A DNA stretch of 64,000 nucleotides from an uncultured Oxalobacter sp. (lineage in GTDB: Bacteria; Pseudomonadota; Gammaproteobacteria; Burkholderiales; Burkholderiaceae_D): assembly GCA_905202055.1 (NCBI GenBank), contig CAJKQK010000002.1, positions 13,384 to 77,383 of the forward strand. The letters run 5' to 3'. Positions 34,821 through 44,829 of the stretch are shown in pieces. The notes beneath the pieces were generated by a model. The model saw nothing but the letters and a program-made list of their open reading frames with translations, did not search any database and was not told where the DNA came from. The position numbers and the translations under genes were made by a program. Each line of letters starts with the position of its first letter. Within the stretch, counting starts at the first letter, position 1.

Positions 34821-35152
34821 AAAGCAAGCCGATAGGCCGGATTCTGTTACGGTACCGAAAACGGTACTATGACAGCCATTCATCTAGGTACAGGATTGCT
34901 CCTGTACTCGAGCTTCCTACCCGCACGCTCCGCGGACCGCATCATAGCGTGCCTATTTGGAATTGCACCAGGTGGAGGTTGCCGCGTTTCACCGTAACTT
35001 AATACGCTCGTCTCTGTGGCCCTGTTCCTCGCCTTATTCCTCTCGGTTTTCAGCGGACGGCCGTTAACCGTCACCCTGTCCTGTGGTGTCCGGACCTTCC
35101 TCCCGTTTCCTTTGCAAGGCATTGGAAACCGGCGGCTGTCTGGCTTGCTTCG
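34821..35152 (-). ncRNA. rnpB: RNase P RNA, bacterial class A
   Basis: The catalytic RNA of tRNA 5' processing. The minus strand holds the conserved GAGGAAGGTCCGGAC near the 5' part and ACAGAATCCGGCCTATCGGC near the 3' end; the terminal P1 helix pairs AAGCAAGCC with GGCTTGCTT. Length ~332 nt. A promoter (TTGGCA-N18-TAAAAT) lies 7 bases before the predicted 5' end. Ends are placed from P1 pairing and may be off by a few bases. Confidence 0.96.
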
Positions 35153-35158
35153 ACCACT

Positions 35159-35188
35159 ATTTTACAGGGAATATGGCGACAATGCCAA
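35159..35188 (-). promoter_or_regulatory. rnpB promoter
   Basis: TTGGCA (35188-35183) and TAAAAT (35164-35159) on the minus strand are separated by 18 bp; the predicted start ~7 nt downstream matches the 5' end of the P1 helix. Located between the clsB stop (35196) and rnpB. Confidence 0.7.
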
Positions 35189-35195
35189 AAGCCTT

Positions 35196-36362
35196 TCAGG
35201 TATAGTCGCCCCAGGTTATCGTACGCATGATGAAACGATAAATCAGAAAGGCCGTGCCATACCAGAAACGCTTGTACCACGGGCGATTCGCAAAGCTCTC
35301 AGGGCAGATCTCGACCGCCTCGGACAGGGCTGCTTCGATGTCTTTCCTCAGGGTTTTGGCAAAATCGGCATCCCGGACGACGACATTGGCCTCATGATTC
35401 AGAAACAGGGACAGACCATCGCAATTGCTGGAACCGACCGTTGCCCATATATCATCGATGACGGCAACTTTCCCGTGAAACTGGGTCTTCTTGTACTCAA
35501 ACACTTTGATTCCGCTTTTCAGCAACTTCGGGTAAAAAGACTGTGCAACCGAATCCTGAACCCAGAACTCGCCACTACCGATCAGGAGAATGACCTCGAC
35601 CCCGCGTGAAGCCGCTGAAGCCAGCGCATTCCGGAAACGTCGCCCCGGAGCGAAATACGGCGTCGCAAGAATAATGCGTTTGCGTGCCTGCCCCATTGCA
35701 CGCAAATAAGCTCGCTGGATAGTACGCCGGTTCCGGAAATTGTCCCGGACGATAAATCCGGCGATTGCCGTTTTTGCCCGTTTGAATCTTTCCCTTGTGC
35801 GAATAATGGCACGATAGCGGTCGAAACGTTCCCACAAAGTCTGTTTACCGGTCTGCTCCCACAGGCGAATGGCTTCCTGATAAATCCGCATCGCCAGAGG
35901 ACCTTCGACCTGGACGGCGAAATCCTGACGAGGATAGGTCAACAACGTTTTCTTGTTATAGTCGTAACGATAATCGTTCAGAATGTTGATACCGCCGACA
36001 AAAGCGATCAGATGATCGACAACGCAGATTTTCCGGTGTAACCGGACGAAACCGCGGCGAAACCAGCGGTTGAATACGTGGCATTCGATACCTGCAGCCA
36101 TAAACTCACGGTTCAGCAAATGACACAATTTGCGTCCGGTACCAAGCCAGTCAAGGATCACATGCACCTGAACACCTCTTGCAACCGCTTTTTTCAACGC
36201 ATCGATCACCCTGCGCCCGACTTCATCCGGATAAAAAATATACGTTTCCAGATAAATTTCGGAATGCGCGTTTTCAATCGCGTCGAGCAAAGCCGGAAAA
36301 AAATCCTCGCCATTCTGCAATAGCGTCAGGTGATTGTCGTAGGTGTAATTGACAACGCGCAT
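35196..36362 (-). CDS. clsB: Cardiolipin synthase B (phospholipase D family)
   Basis: Makes cardiolipin or related lipids by transphosphatidylation at the inner membrane. Two HKD motifs are present: HRKICVVD (H109, K111, D116) and HGKVAVIDD in the second half. 388 aa, lacking the long N-terminal membrane region of ClsA, as in ClsB. The start is 2 bp after the upstream endonuclease/phosphatase gene, the same pairing as ybhO-ybhP in E. coli. Confidence 0.9.
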   Translation of the reverse strand: MRVVNYTYDNHLTLLQNGEDFFPALLDAIENAHSEIYLETYIFYPDEVGRRVIDALKKAVARGVQVHVILDWLGTGRKLCHLLNREFMAAGIECHVFNRWFRRGFVRLHRKICVVDHLIAFVGGINILNDYRYDYNKKTLLTYPRQDFAVQVEGPLAMRIYQEAIRLWEQTGKQTLWERFDRYRAIIRTRERFKRAKTAIAGFIVRDNFRNRRTIQRAYLRAMGQARKRIILATPYFAPGRRFRNALASAASRGVEVILLIGSGEFWVQDSVAQSFYPKLLKSGIKVFEYKKTQFHGKVAVIDDIWATVGSSNCDGLSLFLNHEANVVVRDADFAKTLRKDIEAALSEAVEICPESFANRPWYKRFWYGTAFLIYRFIMRTITWGDYT

Positions 36363-36364
36363 CC

Positions 36365-37159
36365 TTACTTGATCCGCAAGGAAGCGACCAGTGGCGCGTG
36401 GTCAGACAGCGATGTCCAGGGAGACCCCTGCATCACACTGGCGGAATCGACCTCGAAACCTCGAACATAAATCCGATCCAGCCTGAAGAAAGGAAACAGC
36501 GCAGGAAAAGTTCTGGGCGGCACCGGTTTGGGAACCCGGCCGGTCAATCGCGGAAAATAGCTTCTTTTCCCGTTTTCTTTCATGTCCAGTTCATCGAATA
36601 CTTCCTTGACCTGCAGTGTCCGCATCAGAAAACCCGACAATTTATTGTTCCAGTCGTTGAAATCGCCGGCAATGATCACAGGCGCATCCTTGGGAGCAGA
36701 TGCCTGCACCGTCCGGATCAGGGCACGCGTCTGCCGGATACGGCTGCCATTGAACAGGCCGAGATGAATGACGTAACAATACACTTTTGTCTCTGGCGTC
36801 TGCAAAACGCAATGCAAAATCCCGCGCGACTCAAGCGCATGATCGGACACATCCCTGTTGAACTGGGAAACGATCGGATAGGCACTTAGCAGGGCATTGC
36901 CGTGATGGCCATAGTTGTAAACGGAATTTTTGCCGTAGGCGCAGTAAAGCGAATCGCCTGCAAGATAGGCATGTTGCCCCTGCTCCTGCCATAAAAGCGC
37001 CTGACGGTTCACCTGCAAATCGTGGCGTCCCTGCACTTCCTGAAGAAAAACGACATCGGCACCCAAAGACCGGATAGATCTTTTCAGTTCCTGAATAATG
37101 GGTCGATGATCGATCGAAGCCCCTTTATGAATATTGTAAGTTGCAATACGAAGTTCCAT
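36365..37159 (-). CDS. Endonuclease/exonuclease/phosphatase family protein (YbhP-like)
   Basis: 264-aa protein with the EEP fold: RIATYNIHKG at the start, VVFLQEVQ with the metal Glu, VIIAGDFNDW, and a C-terminal SDHAPLVASL. Family members cut nucleic acids or phosphodiester/phosphate bonds in lipids. Operon position ahead of clsB suggests a phospholipid role as for E. coli YbhP, but the substrate is unknown. Confidence 0.85.
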   Translation of the reverse strand: MELRIATYNIHKGASIDHRPIIQELKRSIRSLGADVVFLQEVQGRHDLQVNRQALLWQEQGQHAYLAGDSLYCAYGKNSVYNYGHHGNALLSAYPIVSQFNRDVSDHALESRGILHCVLQTPETKVYCYVIHLGLFNGSRIRQTRALIRTVQASAPKDAPVIIAGDFNDWNNKLSGFLMRTLQVKEVFDELDMKENGKRSYFPRLTGRVPKPVPPRTFPALFPFFRLDRIYVRGFEVDSASVMQGSPWTSLSDHAPLVASLRIK

Positions 37160-37391
37160 TTTATCCCTTGTAAAACTTACATGCCGAATTGAACGATTCC
37201 GACTGACGATCGGTCCATTTCCGGAATCAATAATGAAAGGAATATTTAATCATTATTTCCAACAGTGATATTGTACTTTGTAAAAAACATATGGGTGTAG
37301 CGTCCAAATATGCAATATTTAGCCAATGGAGAAACATTTGCACGGCAGATTCAGGGATAATAGAGCCCGTTAAAATCAAGCAAACTTCCCA

Positions 37392-38663
37392 ATGCGACTT
37401 TTGTATTCGTTAATCTGGTGGCTGATATTGCCTCTGGCGATTGCCCGGCTTTACATAAGAGGCCGGAAAGAGCCGGGTTATCGCCGTCATATTCCCGAAC
37501 GTCTGGGGTTTTTCCCGCCAGTCGCCTTCCCCCAACGGAGAATCTGGGTACACGCCGTATCGGTCGGCGAAACACGGGCGGCAGAGCCATTGGTACGTGC
37601 GCTTCTTTGCCGTTATCCGGATTGCGATATCCTCTTGACGCACATGACCCCGACCGGCCGGGCAACGGGACGTGCTCTTTTCGAAACGGAAAACAGGCTT
37701 ATGCAGGCCTATCTTCCCTACGATACGAACTGGATGATGAGCCGCTTTATCCGGCATTTCCAGCCATCGCTTTGCATCCTTCTTGAAACCGAAATCTGGC
37801 CCAACCTGATTTCACAATGTGTCAAACACCATGTTCCGCTTGCGCTCGTCAACGCACGCCTGTCCGAACGCTCGCTGAAAAAAGGCAAGAAGCTTGAATC
37901 GGTCATGAACGAGGCGGCACAAGGCTTTTCTGTCGTCGCCGCACAGACCAGAACGGATGCAGACCGCCTTTCCCAATTCGGCGCAGACAACATTGCCGTT
38001 ACCGGCAGCGTCAAATTCGATATCACCCCACCAAAGCACGCCATCGAAAAAGGCCTGCTGCTGAAAAAATGCATCGGCGACAGACCGGTTCTGATGTGTG
38101 CCAGCACCCGTGACGGTGAAGAAAAGCTGATTCTCGACGCGCTGGATCAACTCGATAAAAGAGCTCTTCTTCTTCTCGTTCCGCGTCATCCACAACGATT
38201 TTCCGAAGTTGCCGACCAGATTCAGGCAAGAAAAATTCGCATAATGCAGCGGTCACAACTCCAGAACCTTTCATCCGATACCATTTCTGACGATGTCCGG
38301 ATATTGCTGGGCGATTCGATGGGTGAAATGTTCATGTATTACGCGGCCTGCGATGTCGCGTTTATCGGGGGGAGCCTGCTGAAACTGGGCGGCCAGAACC
38401 TGATCGAAGCCTGCGCTCTGGGCAAACCGGTATTGACCGGCCCCCATACTTTCAATTTCGAAGCCATTACCAAAGACGCAATCTGTGCGGGCGCGGCCAT
38501 TCGTATCCAGACGGCATCAGAAATGATGGCTCAAGCGAACAAACTGTTCAATCATGACAGCCTGCGTGCCGAAATGGGAATGAAAGCACAGGAATTCGCA
38601 CAAAACCAGCATGGCGCGACAGAACGCACGATAGCCCTTCTTGCGCCTTTGCTCGAAAAATAG
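37392..38663 (+). CDS. waaA: 3-deoxy-D-manno-octulosonic acid (Kdo) transferase
   Basis: Adds Kdo to lipid IVA in LPS inner-core synthesis. An N-terminal membrane anchor (LYSLIWWLILPLAIARLYI), the GT30 signature RIWVHAVSVGETRAAEPL, and the nucleotide-sugar region VAFIGGSLLKLGGQNLIEACALGKPV(shown in two overlapping parts) support it. 423 aa. A single-gene unit after a 232-bp gene-free interval; convergent with the histidine kinase gene. Confidence 0.95.
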   Translation: MRLLYSLIWWLILPLAIARLYIRGRKEPGYRRHIPERLGFFPPVAFPQRRIWVHAVSVGETRAAEPLVRALLCRYPDCDILLTHMTPTGRATGRALFETENRLMQAYLPYDTNWMMSRFIRHFQPSLCILLETEIWPNLISQCVKHHVPLALVNARLSERSLKKGKKLESVMNEAAQGFSVVAAQTRTDADRLSQFGADNIAVTGSVKFDITPPKHAIEKGLLLKKCIGDRPVLMCASTRDGEEKLILDALDQLDKRALLLLVPRHPQRFSEVADQIQARKIRIMQRSQLQNLSSDTISDDVRILLGDSMGEMFMYYAACDVAFIGGSLLKLGGQNLIEACALGKPVLTGPHTFNFEAITKDAICAGAAIRIQTASEMMAQANKLFNHDSLRAEMGMKAQEFAQNQHGATERTIALLAPLLEK

Positions 38664-38669
38664 ACAAGC

Positions 38670-39347
38670 TTATTTTGTTTCCAGCGGGATCGTGAACATC
38701 AGGGTCGTTCCGGCATCCCCCGTTGCAATCCTGAACTCTCCGTTCAACATACCTATCCGCTCACGAATACCTGCCAGACCGTAGGATTTAAGTTTCCGGT
38801 TACGGACTTTCGGCATGCCAATGCCATTGTCCGAAACTTTCATAATCAGCTTGTCGTCATTTCCATCAAGCTGAACGCCGACCTTGCTGGCTTTGGCGTG
38901 CTTGACGATATTCGTCAGCGCTTCCTGAAGCACCCTGAACAAAACCGTCGCCCGTTCGTCATCCAGTTCCAGATTTTCATCATGCGTTTCGAAAACACAC
39001 TCGATTCCGTTTCTGCGCGTGAAATCTTTCGCCTGCCATTCAAGGGAAGCGACAAGTCCCAGATCCATCACGGCAGGCCGCAGATTATTGATCAGGTTAC
39101 GGACACTTTTGACCGTTGAATCGAGCTGTGCAAGCACCTCGTCGATCCGCTTTGAACGCTTTTCACCCGAATCAAACGCATCCTGTTTCAGCAATGTCAT
39201 TTCGATCCGCAAGGCCAGCAGACGCTGGCCCAGCTCATCATGAATTTCCCGTGCAATGCGCTTGCGCTCGTCTTCCCGGATCTTTTCATGATGTTCGATC
39301 AGTTCACGCAATTCTTCTTCATCGACAACAGTGCTTTGCAAAACCAT
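38670..39347 (-). CDS. Minimal NarL-type sensor histidine kinase without sensor domain
   Basis: 225-aa protein consisting only of a HisKA_3 dimerisation/phosphoacceptor domain and an HATPase domain. The phosphoacceptor His36 is in RKRIAREIHDELGQ; the N box is FRVLQEALTNIVKHAKAS and the G1 box DNGIGM. There are no membrane segments and no PAS, GAF or HAMP region; only ~25 charged residues precede the H box. Such kinases usually pair with LuxR-type response regulators, but none is adjacent. It could be a soluble kinase needing an input partner. Confidence 0.85.
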   Translation of the reverse strand: MVLQSTVVDEEELRELIEHHEKIREDERKRIAREIHDELGQRLLALRIEMTLLKQDAFDSGEKRSKRIDEVLAQLDSTVKSVRNLINNLRPAVMDLGLVASLEWQAKDFTRRNGIECVFETHDENLELDDERATVLFRVLQEALTNIVKHAKASKVGVQLDGNDDKLIMKVSDNGIGMPKVRNRKLKSYGLAGIRERIGMLNGEFRIATGDAGTTLMFTIPLETK

Positions 39348-39384
39348 ATTATTCCCACAGTCAAAAGCGTCGTATTCGCAACGA

Positions 39385-39984
39385 CTAAATCCTGATAAAG
39401 TGTTCCCGGTAATATTTCAGCTCATCGATGGATTCCATGATGTCCGCCAGAGCCGTATGCTTCTGCTGTTTTTTGAAACCGTCGATCAGTTCCGGTTTCC
39501 AGCGACGTGCCAGTTCCTTAAGGGTCGAAACGTCCAGATTGCGGTAATGGAAAAACGCTTCCAGTTTCGGCATCGTTTTTGCCATGAAGCGCCTGTCCTG
39601 ACAAATCGTGTTTCCACACATCGGTGATTTTCCCCTGGGCACGTAATCGATCAGGAAATCGATCAGCGCATCTTCAGCCATCGCTTCAGTAATGTTCGAC
39701 GCCTTGACACGGTCGATCAGACCGGAACGTCCATGTGTTCCCTTGTTCCACGCGTCCATGCCGTTCAAGACCGCATCGGTCTGGTGAATGGCATAAACAG
39801 GCCCCTCGGCAAGCACATTCAGATTCGCATCCGTCACGACAACAGCCACTTCGATAATCCGGTCGGTTTCCGGGTCGAGGCCTGTCATTTCGAGGTCAAC
39901 CCAAATCAAATTCATTTCATTGCGCAATTTTTTACCATCATTATTTTGAGCTGACGCTGGTTGCGATTCCTGAGCTTGTGACAT
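39385..39984 (-). CDS. orn: Oligoribonuclease
   Basis: 3'-5' exonuclease of the DEDD family that degrades 2-5 nt RNAs and pGp[24 protein letters not shown] carries the first D/E pair; [16 protein letters not shown] is typical of Orn. The start at 39984 has an AAGGA upstream; an N-terminal extension of ~20 polar residues precedes the domain, so MNLIWVDLE (39915) is an alternative start. Divergent from the M48 protease gene. Confidence 0.93.
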   Translation of the reverse strand: MSQAQESQPASAQNNDGKKLRNEMNLIWVDLEMTGLDPETDRIIEVAVVVTDANLNVLAEGPVYAIHQTDAVLNGMDAWNKGTHGRSGLIDRVKASNITEAMAEDALIDFLIDYVPRGKSPMCGNTICQDRRFMAKTMPKLEAFFHYRNLDVSTLKELARRWKPELIDGFKKQQKHTALADIMESIDELKYYREHFIRI

Positions 39985-40032
39985 AATTTCATTCCTTAAT
40001 GACATAATTGAACATTTTCTCACAAGGACATA

Positions 40033-41292
40033 ATGTCAGCATCCGCGTTGTCGCAATTATTTATTTTTTTTCTGGTTTTGACCTTTGTTGTCCGTTGCTG
40101 GCTGTCGATAAGACAGATACGTCATATCAAAGCCCATCAGGAAAAAGTGCCCGAACAATTCGTCGGCAACATCAGCCTGGCATCGCACCGTAAGGCGGCC
40201 GCCTATACGGTTGCCAAAACGCGGTTATCACTTGTTTCACTGATCGTCGAAACAGTCGTCCTGCTCGGCTTCACTCTTTTCGGAGGACTGGAAAAACTGT
40301 CGGACTGGGTTCTTGGCTGGACAGGCAACGATATGATTTACCAGATTGCACTGATCGCCCTGACGAGCATCATCGTCGGAGCCATCGACCTTCCACTTGA
40401 TTACTGGCGGCAATTCGTTCTTGAAGAAAAATTCGGTTTCAATAAAATGACGCCAGCCCTGTTTGTCGGCGACATCTTCAAAAGCGCGATATTGGGTATT
40501 ATCATCGGGCTGCCGGTCATATGGGTCTTGCTGACCGTGATGGGAAAAGCCGGAACATGGTGGTGGCTGTATGCATGGATACTCTGGACTATTTTCCAGT
40601 ACCTGATGCTTTTTCTGTATCCAACGTTCATTGCCCCGCTTTTCAATAAATTCACTCCATTGCAGGACGAACAGTTGCGTCTGAAAATCGAGGATCTCAT
40701 GAAACGGGTGGGCTTCCAGTCGAAAGGCCTTTTCGTCATGGATGGCTCGAAACGGAGCGCGCATGGGAACGCATATTTTACCGGTTTTGGCGGAGCCAAA
40801 CGGGTCGTTTTTTTCGATACTCTGATTGAAAAGCTGTCCCCGGAAGAAATAGAAGCCGTTCTGGCCCATGAGCTGGGTCATTTTCGCCTGAAACATGTCA
40901 TGAAACGCATGATTGCCACAAGTGTCTTGTCTCTTGTTTTTCTCGCCATTCTCGGTTATCTCAAAAACCAGAGCTGGTTTTATGCCGGACTGGGTGTCGT
41001 TTCCATACCGGCTGGCGGGAGCGACGCGGTGGCGCTTATTCTTTTTGCCCTGACGCTTCCTATCTTCACTTTTTTCCTCTCTCCCGTGATGGCGATCAGT
41101 TCGCGCAAACATGAATTCGAGGCGGATGCCTTTTCGGCGCAGTACACGCAAGCGGACGATCTCATTCACGCTCTCGTCAAAATGTATCAGGACAATGCCT
41201 CGACTTTGACACCCGATCCGCTGCATTCGGCATTTTACGATTCCCATCCACCTGCCAGCCAGCGAATCAATCATTTGATGGGACACTCATGA
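40033..41292 (+). CDS. M48-family membrane metalloprotease (Ste24/HtpX-like)
   Basis: 419-aa polytopic protein with an M48_N-type N-terminal region and the zinc motif HELGH (H279-H283), later [12 protein letters not shown] supplying the third ligand. Relatives of eukaryotic Ste24 CAAX proteases; in bacteria they probably act in membrane protein quality control. AAGGA precedes the ATG. The end overlaps rsgA by 4 bp (ATGA), an arrangement common in betaproteobacteria. Confidence 0.9.
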   Translation: MSASALSQLFIFFLVLTFVVRCWLSIRQIRHIKAHQEKVPEQFVGNISLASHRKAAAYTVAKTRLSLVSLIVETVVLLGFTLFGGLEKLSDWVLGWTGNDMIYQIALIALTSIIVGAIDLPLDYWRQFVLEEKFGFNKMTPALFVGDIFKSAILGIIIGLPVIWVLLTVMGKAGTWWWLYAWILWTIFQYLMLFLYPTFIAPLFNKFTPLQDEQLRLKIEDLMKRVGFQSKGLFVMDGSKRSAHGNAYFTGFGGAKRVVFFDTLIEKLSPEEIEAVLAHELGHFRLKHVMKRMIATSVLSLVFLAILGYLKNQSWFYAGLGVVSIPAGGSDAVALILFALTLPIFTFFLSPVMAISSRKHEFEADAFSAQYTQADDLIHALVKMYQDNASTLTPDPLHSAFYDSHPPASQRINHLMGHS

Positions 41293-42185
41293 CAAAGAAT
41301 ATGATGCACGCGCGGATCATTGCCGCACACGGCCGCCACTATCTGGCGAGTACAGGCAATGAAATGCTCCATTGCGTGACTCGCGGCAAGAAAAGCGACG
41401 TCGCCGTAGGAGACAGCGTCAACATCATGCCGACAGCCAAAGGACAGGCCGTCATCGAAACCATCTCGGAACGGCATTCCCTGCTTTACCGCTCGGACCA
41501 GTACAAATCCAAATTGCTGGCTGCCAATGTCGACCAGCTGTTCATCGTCATTGCCACGGAACCCGGTTTTTCCGACGATCTTGTATCGCGTGCACTCGTG
41601 GCGGCTGAAGCGGCTGGAATCGAAGCCCATATCATCCTGAACAAAACCGATATTGCCGATCAGCTTGAGAGAGCGCGCCAGCGGGCCGGTTTTTATGGCA
41701 CGCTCGGTTATACCATCCATGAAGTCTCGGCAACCGGATACCCGAAAGAAACACTTTCGGCTTTATTGCCGATAACAGAAAACCGGTCGACCATTCTGAT
41801 CGGGCAGTCCGGCATGGGAAAATCCACAATCGTCAACTTGCTGGTTCCCGGTGCAGATATCGCCACCCGTGAAATTTCCACCGTACTCAACTCGGGAAAA
41901 CATACCACCACGTTCACCCGGATGTACCAGATCGATGACAATACAGCTGTCATCGATTCTCCCGGGTTTCAGGAATTCGGCCTGTATTACCTGACTGAAG
42001 GGATGCTCGAACGTGCCTTCCCGGAATTCAGGCCTTATCTCGGGCACTGCCGTTTCTACAATTGCCATCACCTGACCGAACCGGGTTGTGCCGTTCTTGA
42101 AGCGGTAGCGGAAGGCCATATCTCTCCCATGCGCCATGAACTGTACAAACAACTCGTGCATGAATCTGAACAGAAAGTGTTCTGA
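41289..42185 (+). CDS. rsgA: Ribosome small-subunit GTPase RsgA
   Basis: Circularly permuted GTPase for late 30S maturation. The G motifs appear in permuted order: G4 NKTD, then G1 GQSGMGKST, then G3 DSPG. An N-terminal OB-fold precedes and a C-terminal zinc knuckle follows ([17 protein letters not shown], Cys/His ligands). 298 aa. Translationally coupled to the M48 protease gene. Confidence 0.96.
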   Translation: MTKNMMHARIIAAHGRHYLASTGNEMLHCVTRGKKSDVAVGDSVNIMPTAKGQAVIETISERHSLLYRSDQYKSKLLAANVDQLFIVIATEPGFSDDLVSRALVAAEAAGIEAHIILNKTDIADQLERARQRAGFYGTLGYTIHEVSATGYPKETLSALLPITENRSTILIGQSGMGKSTIVNLLVPGADIATREISTVLNSGKHTTTFTRMYQIDDNTAVIDSPGFQEFGLYYLTEGMLERAFPEFRPYLGHCRFYNCHHLTEPGCAVLEAVAEGHISPMRHELYKQLVHESEQKVF

Positions 42186-42290
42186 GAATTTTGCGAAAAT
42201 TACTTTTTTGAAAACCGGCCATTTTCAGGCTGAAAATGCCTTAAAAAATGAGGAAAAGCCCCGTTTTTTTAAATTTTCGAAAAAATCAAC

Positions 42291-42296
42291 TATAAT
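42291..42296 (+). promoter_or_regulatory. Candidate argF -10 element
   Basis: A perfect TATAAT lies 50 bases before the argF ATG in an A+T-rich stretch; the -35 region is weak (TTTAAA at 17 bp). Confidence 0.4.
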
Positions 42297-42346
42297 CAAG
42301 CATTAAAAACGTTCACGCGGCACACATTTGGCCGCCATAGTCGTAT

Positions 42347-43264
42347 ATGACAATAAAACACTATCTTCAATTTTCCGATTTAACTCTGGCTGAATACGAA
42401 CACCTGATCAAACGCGCGCACATCATCAAGCGCAAATTCAAGAATTACGAGCCCTATCATCCTCTTCTCGACCGTACGCTGGTCATGGTATTCGAGAAAA
42501 GTTCCACCCGGACACGCCTTTCTTTTGAAGCAGGTATGCATCAGCTCGGTGGTACAGCCATTTACCTCAACACACGCGACAGCCAGTTGGGAAGGGGAGA
42601 ACCGATTGAAGATGCGGCACAGGTCATGTCCCGTATGTCCGACGTTATCATGGTCCGTACCTTCGGCCATGAAATCATCGAACGTTTTGCGGCCTATTCC
42701 CGTGTACCGGTCATCAACGGTTTGACGAACGAGCACCATCCCTGTCAGGTACTCGCCGACGTTTTCACCTTTATCGAACATCGTGGTTCCATCCAAGGTA
42801 AAACCGTTACATGGATCGGCGACGCCAACAACATGCTGTATTCCTGGTTGCAGGCAGCGGAAGTTTTCGGCTTCCACGTCAACGTCTCGACGCCAAAGGG
42901 ATACGACATCGACTTCAAACTGGTTTCATCCGGTCACAGCCACTTTACACAGTTCGACAATCCGGCCGACGCCTGTGACGGCGCCCATCTTGTCACGACC
43001 GATGTCTGGACAAGCATGGGATTCGAGGAAGAAAACGCCGTTCGCAAAAAAGCGTTCGCCAACTGGAACGTCGATGCTGAAAAAATGAGCCGCGCCGCAG
43101 CGGACGCCCTGTTCATGCACTGCCTGCCTGCCCATCGTGGTGAGGAAGTGGCCGCCGAAGTCATCGACGGCCCCCAATCCGTTGTATGGGACGAGGCCGA
43201 AAACAGGCTGCACGTCCAGAAAGCCCTGCTTGAATATCTCGTCAAAGGCAAAGTGGAAGAATAA
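42347..43264 (+). CDS. argF: Ornithine carbamoyltransferase
   Basis: Forms citrulline from ornithine and carbamoyl phosphate. The carbamoyl-phosphate motif SSTRTRLSFE (about 52-61), HPCQVLAD, and the ornithine loop HCLPAHRGEEV are present. 305 aa. Has its own terminator before argG, so the two are probably separate transcripts. Confidence 0.97.
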   Translation: MTIKHYLQFSDLTLAEYEHLIKRAHIIKRKFKNYEPYHPLLDRTLVMVFEKSSTRTRLSFEAGMHQLGGTAIYLNTRDSQLGRGEPIEDAAQVMSRMSDVIMVRTFGHEIIERFAAYSRVPVINGLTNEHHPCQVLADVFTFIEHRGSIQGKTVTWIGDANNMLYSWLQAAEVFGFHVNVSTPKGYDIDFKLVSSGHSHFTQFDNPADACDGAHLVTTDVWTSMGFEEENAVRKKAFANWNVDAEKMSRAAADALFMHCLPAHRGEEVAAEVIDGPQSVVWDEAENRLHVQKALLEYLVKGKVEE

Positions 43265-43271
43265 ATTATTT

Positions 43272-43302
43272 CCCTGTCGCGCTTCTTGCGACAGGGATTT
43301 TT
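43272..43302 (+). terminator. Rho-independent terminator of argF
   Basis: CCCTGTCGC (43272-43280) pairs with GCGACAGGG (43288-43296) across a 7-base loop, followed by ATTTTT. Confidence 0.85.
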
Positions 43303-43440
43303 CCTGCCCTGCCGTTTTCCGGCACCGACGTGTTCCCGTTTTACCTGAAACGGCATAAAATGAGAGATCAAGACATCTGAACGCTATTCCAGATTCAGAT
43401 TCCGGATTCCTTTCAAACTGAAACAATCGAAAGACACTCT

Positions 43441-44664
43441 ATGAGCGACATTAAAAAAGTTGTCCTGGCCTACTCTGGCGGTCTGGATACATCGGTCATC
43501 CTGAAATGGCTGCAAGATACTTATCACTGTGAAGTGGTCACCTTCACAGCCGACCTCGGACAGGGTGAAGAACTCGATCCTGCCCGTCAGAAAGCCCTCA
43601 AATTCGGCATCAAGCCTGAAAACATTTTCATCGATGACCTGCGTGAGGAATTCGTTCGTGACTTCGTGTTCCCGATGTTCAGGGCCAACACGATTTATGA
43701 AGGCGAATATCTTCTGGGTACCAGTATCGCCCGTCCGCTGATTGCCAAACGCCTGATTGAAATCGCCCGCCAGACCGGCGCAGACGCCATCGCTCACGGC
43801 GCAACAGGTAAAGGCAACGATCAGGTCCGTTTCGAACTGGGTGCTTATGCCCTGATGCCGAACATCAAGATCATCGCACCGTGGCGTGAATGGGATCTTC
43901 TCTCTCGTGAAAAACTGCTGAAATATGCGGAAGACGCCGGTATCGAAATCGATATGAAACACAAACAGGGCGGTGCACCTTATTCGATGGACGCCAACCT
44001 GCTGCATATCAGCTATGAAGGCAGACATCTGGAAGACCCCAATGCCGAACCGGAAGCCTCCATGTGGCGCTGGACCGTCAGCCCGGAAGAAGCACCGGAT
44101 CAGGCAGAATACATTGACGTCGAATTCGAAAAAGGCGATATCGTTGCCATCAACGGCAAACGCATGTCGGCGGCAAACGTCCTGACCGAACTGAACCGCC
44201 TTGGTGGCAAACACGGAATCGGCCGTCTGGATCTGGTTGAAAACCGTTACGTCGGCATGAAATCCCGTGGCTGCTATGAAACCCCGGGAGGTACCATTAT
44301 CCTGACAGCCCACAGGGCCATCGAGTCCCTGACGCTGGACCGCGAAGTCGCCCATCTGAAAGACGACCTGATGCCACGTTACGCCTCGATGATATACAAC
44401 GGCTACTGGTGGGCTCCCGAACGTGTCGCCCTGCAAAAACTGATCGACCATACACAGGAACACGTTAACGGCACTGTCCGCATGAAACTGTACAAGGGCA
44501 ACGTCATCGTTGTCGGCCGCGACTCCAAATCCGATTCCCTGTTCGATTCGACCATCGCGACCTTCGAGGACGATGCAGGCGCATACGACCAGAAAGACGC
44601 CGCTGGCTTCATCAAACTGAATGCCCTGCGTCTGCGCATCGCGGCAAAAGCCCGTCAGAAATAA
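43441..44664 (+). CDS. argG: Argininosuccinate synthase
   Basis: ATP-dependent joining of citrulline and aspartate. The PP-loop is [20 protein letters not shown] at the N-terminus; [15 protein letters not shown] motif appears as [15 protein letters not shown], and [13 protein letters not shown] block as [11 protein letters not shown]. 407 aa, type I. Follows argF by 176 bp and has a strong terminator. Confidence 0.97.
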   Translation: MSDIKKVVLAYSGGLDTSVILKWLQDTYHCEVVTFTADLGQGEELDPARQKALKFGIKPENIFIDDLREEFVRDFVFPMFRANTIYEGEYLLGTSIARPLIAKRLIEIARQTGADAIAHGATGKGNDQVRFELGAYALMPNIKIIAPWREWDLLSREKLLKYAEDAGIEIDMKHKQGGAPYSMDANLLHISYEGRHLEDPNAEPEASMWRWTVSPEEAPDQAEYIDVEFEKGDIVAINGKRMSAANVLTELNRLGGKHGIGRLDLVENRYVGMKSRGCYETPGGTIILTAHRAIESLTLDREVAHLKDDLMPRYASMIYNGYWWAPERVALQKLIDHTQEHVNGTVRMKLYKGNVIVVGRDSKSDSLFDSTIATFEDDAGAYDQKDAAGFIKLNALRLRIAAKARQK

Positions 44665-44683
44665 GAAGCGTCAAGCGACTGAC

Positions 44684-44726
44684 AAAAGCGGTTTTAGTCC
44701 GAAAAGGACATAAAACCGCTTTTTTA
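44684..44726 (+). terminator. Rho-independent terminator of argG
   Basis: AAAAGCGGTTTTA pairs with TAAAACCGCTTTT, with an inner GTCC/GGAC stem and a GAAA-type loop, ending in a T-run at 44720-44726. Confidence 0.9.
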
Positions 44727-44767
44727 CAGGAAATATCCTCTTCCATCTCACCTGCGTGCCCGGAAGG

Positions 44768-44796
44768 TTGCATAATCATTTCCATCATTCAATAAT
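44768..44796 (+). promoter_or_regulatory. Promoter of the mtnP operon
   Basis: TTGCAT (44768-44773), 17-bp spacer, AATAAT (44791-44796), 33 bases before the mtnP ATG and downstream of the argG terminator. Confidence 0.6.
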
Positions 44797-44829
44797 GACG
44801 TCTGAAAATGGCAACCAACAGGAATACAC

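Noticed and set aside
42217..42240. Hairpin CATTTTCA-GGC-TGAAAATG after rsgA
   Set aside because: A plausible stem but followed by A-rich sequence rather than T; too weak to call a terminator.
43384..44463. 359-codon open frame antisense to argG
   Set aside because: argG is unambiguous and has its own terminator; the antisense translation is unlike any protein family.
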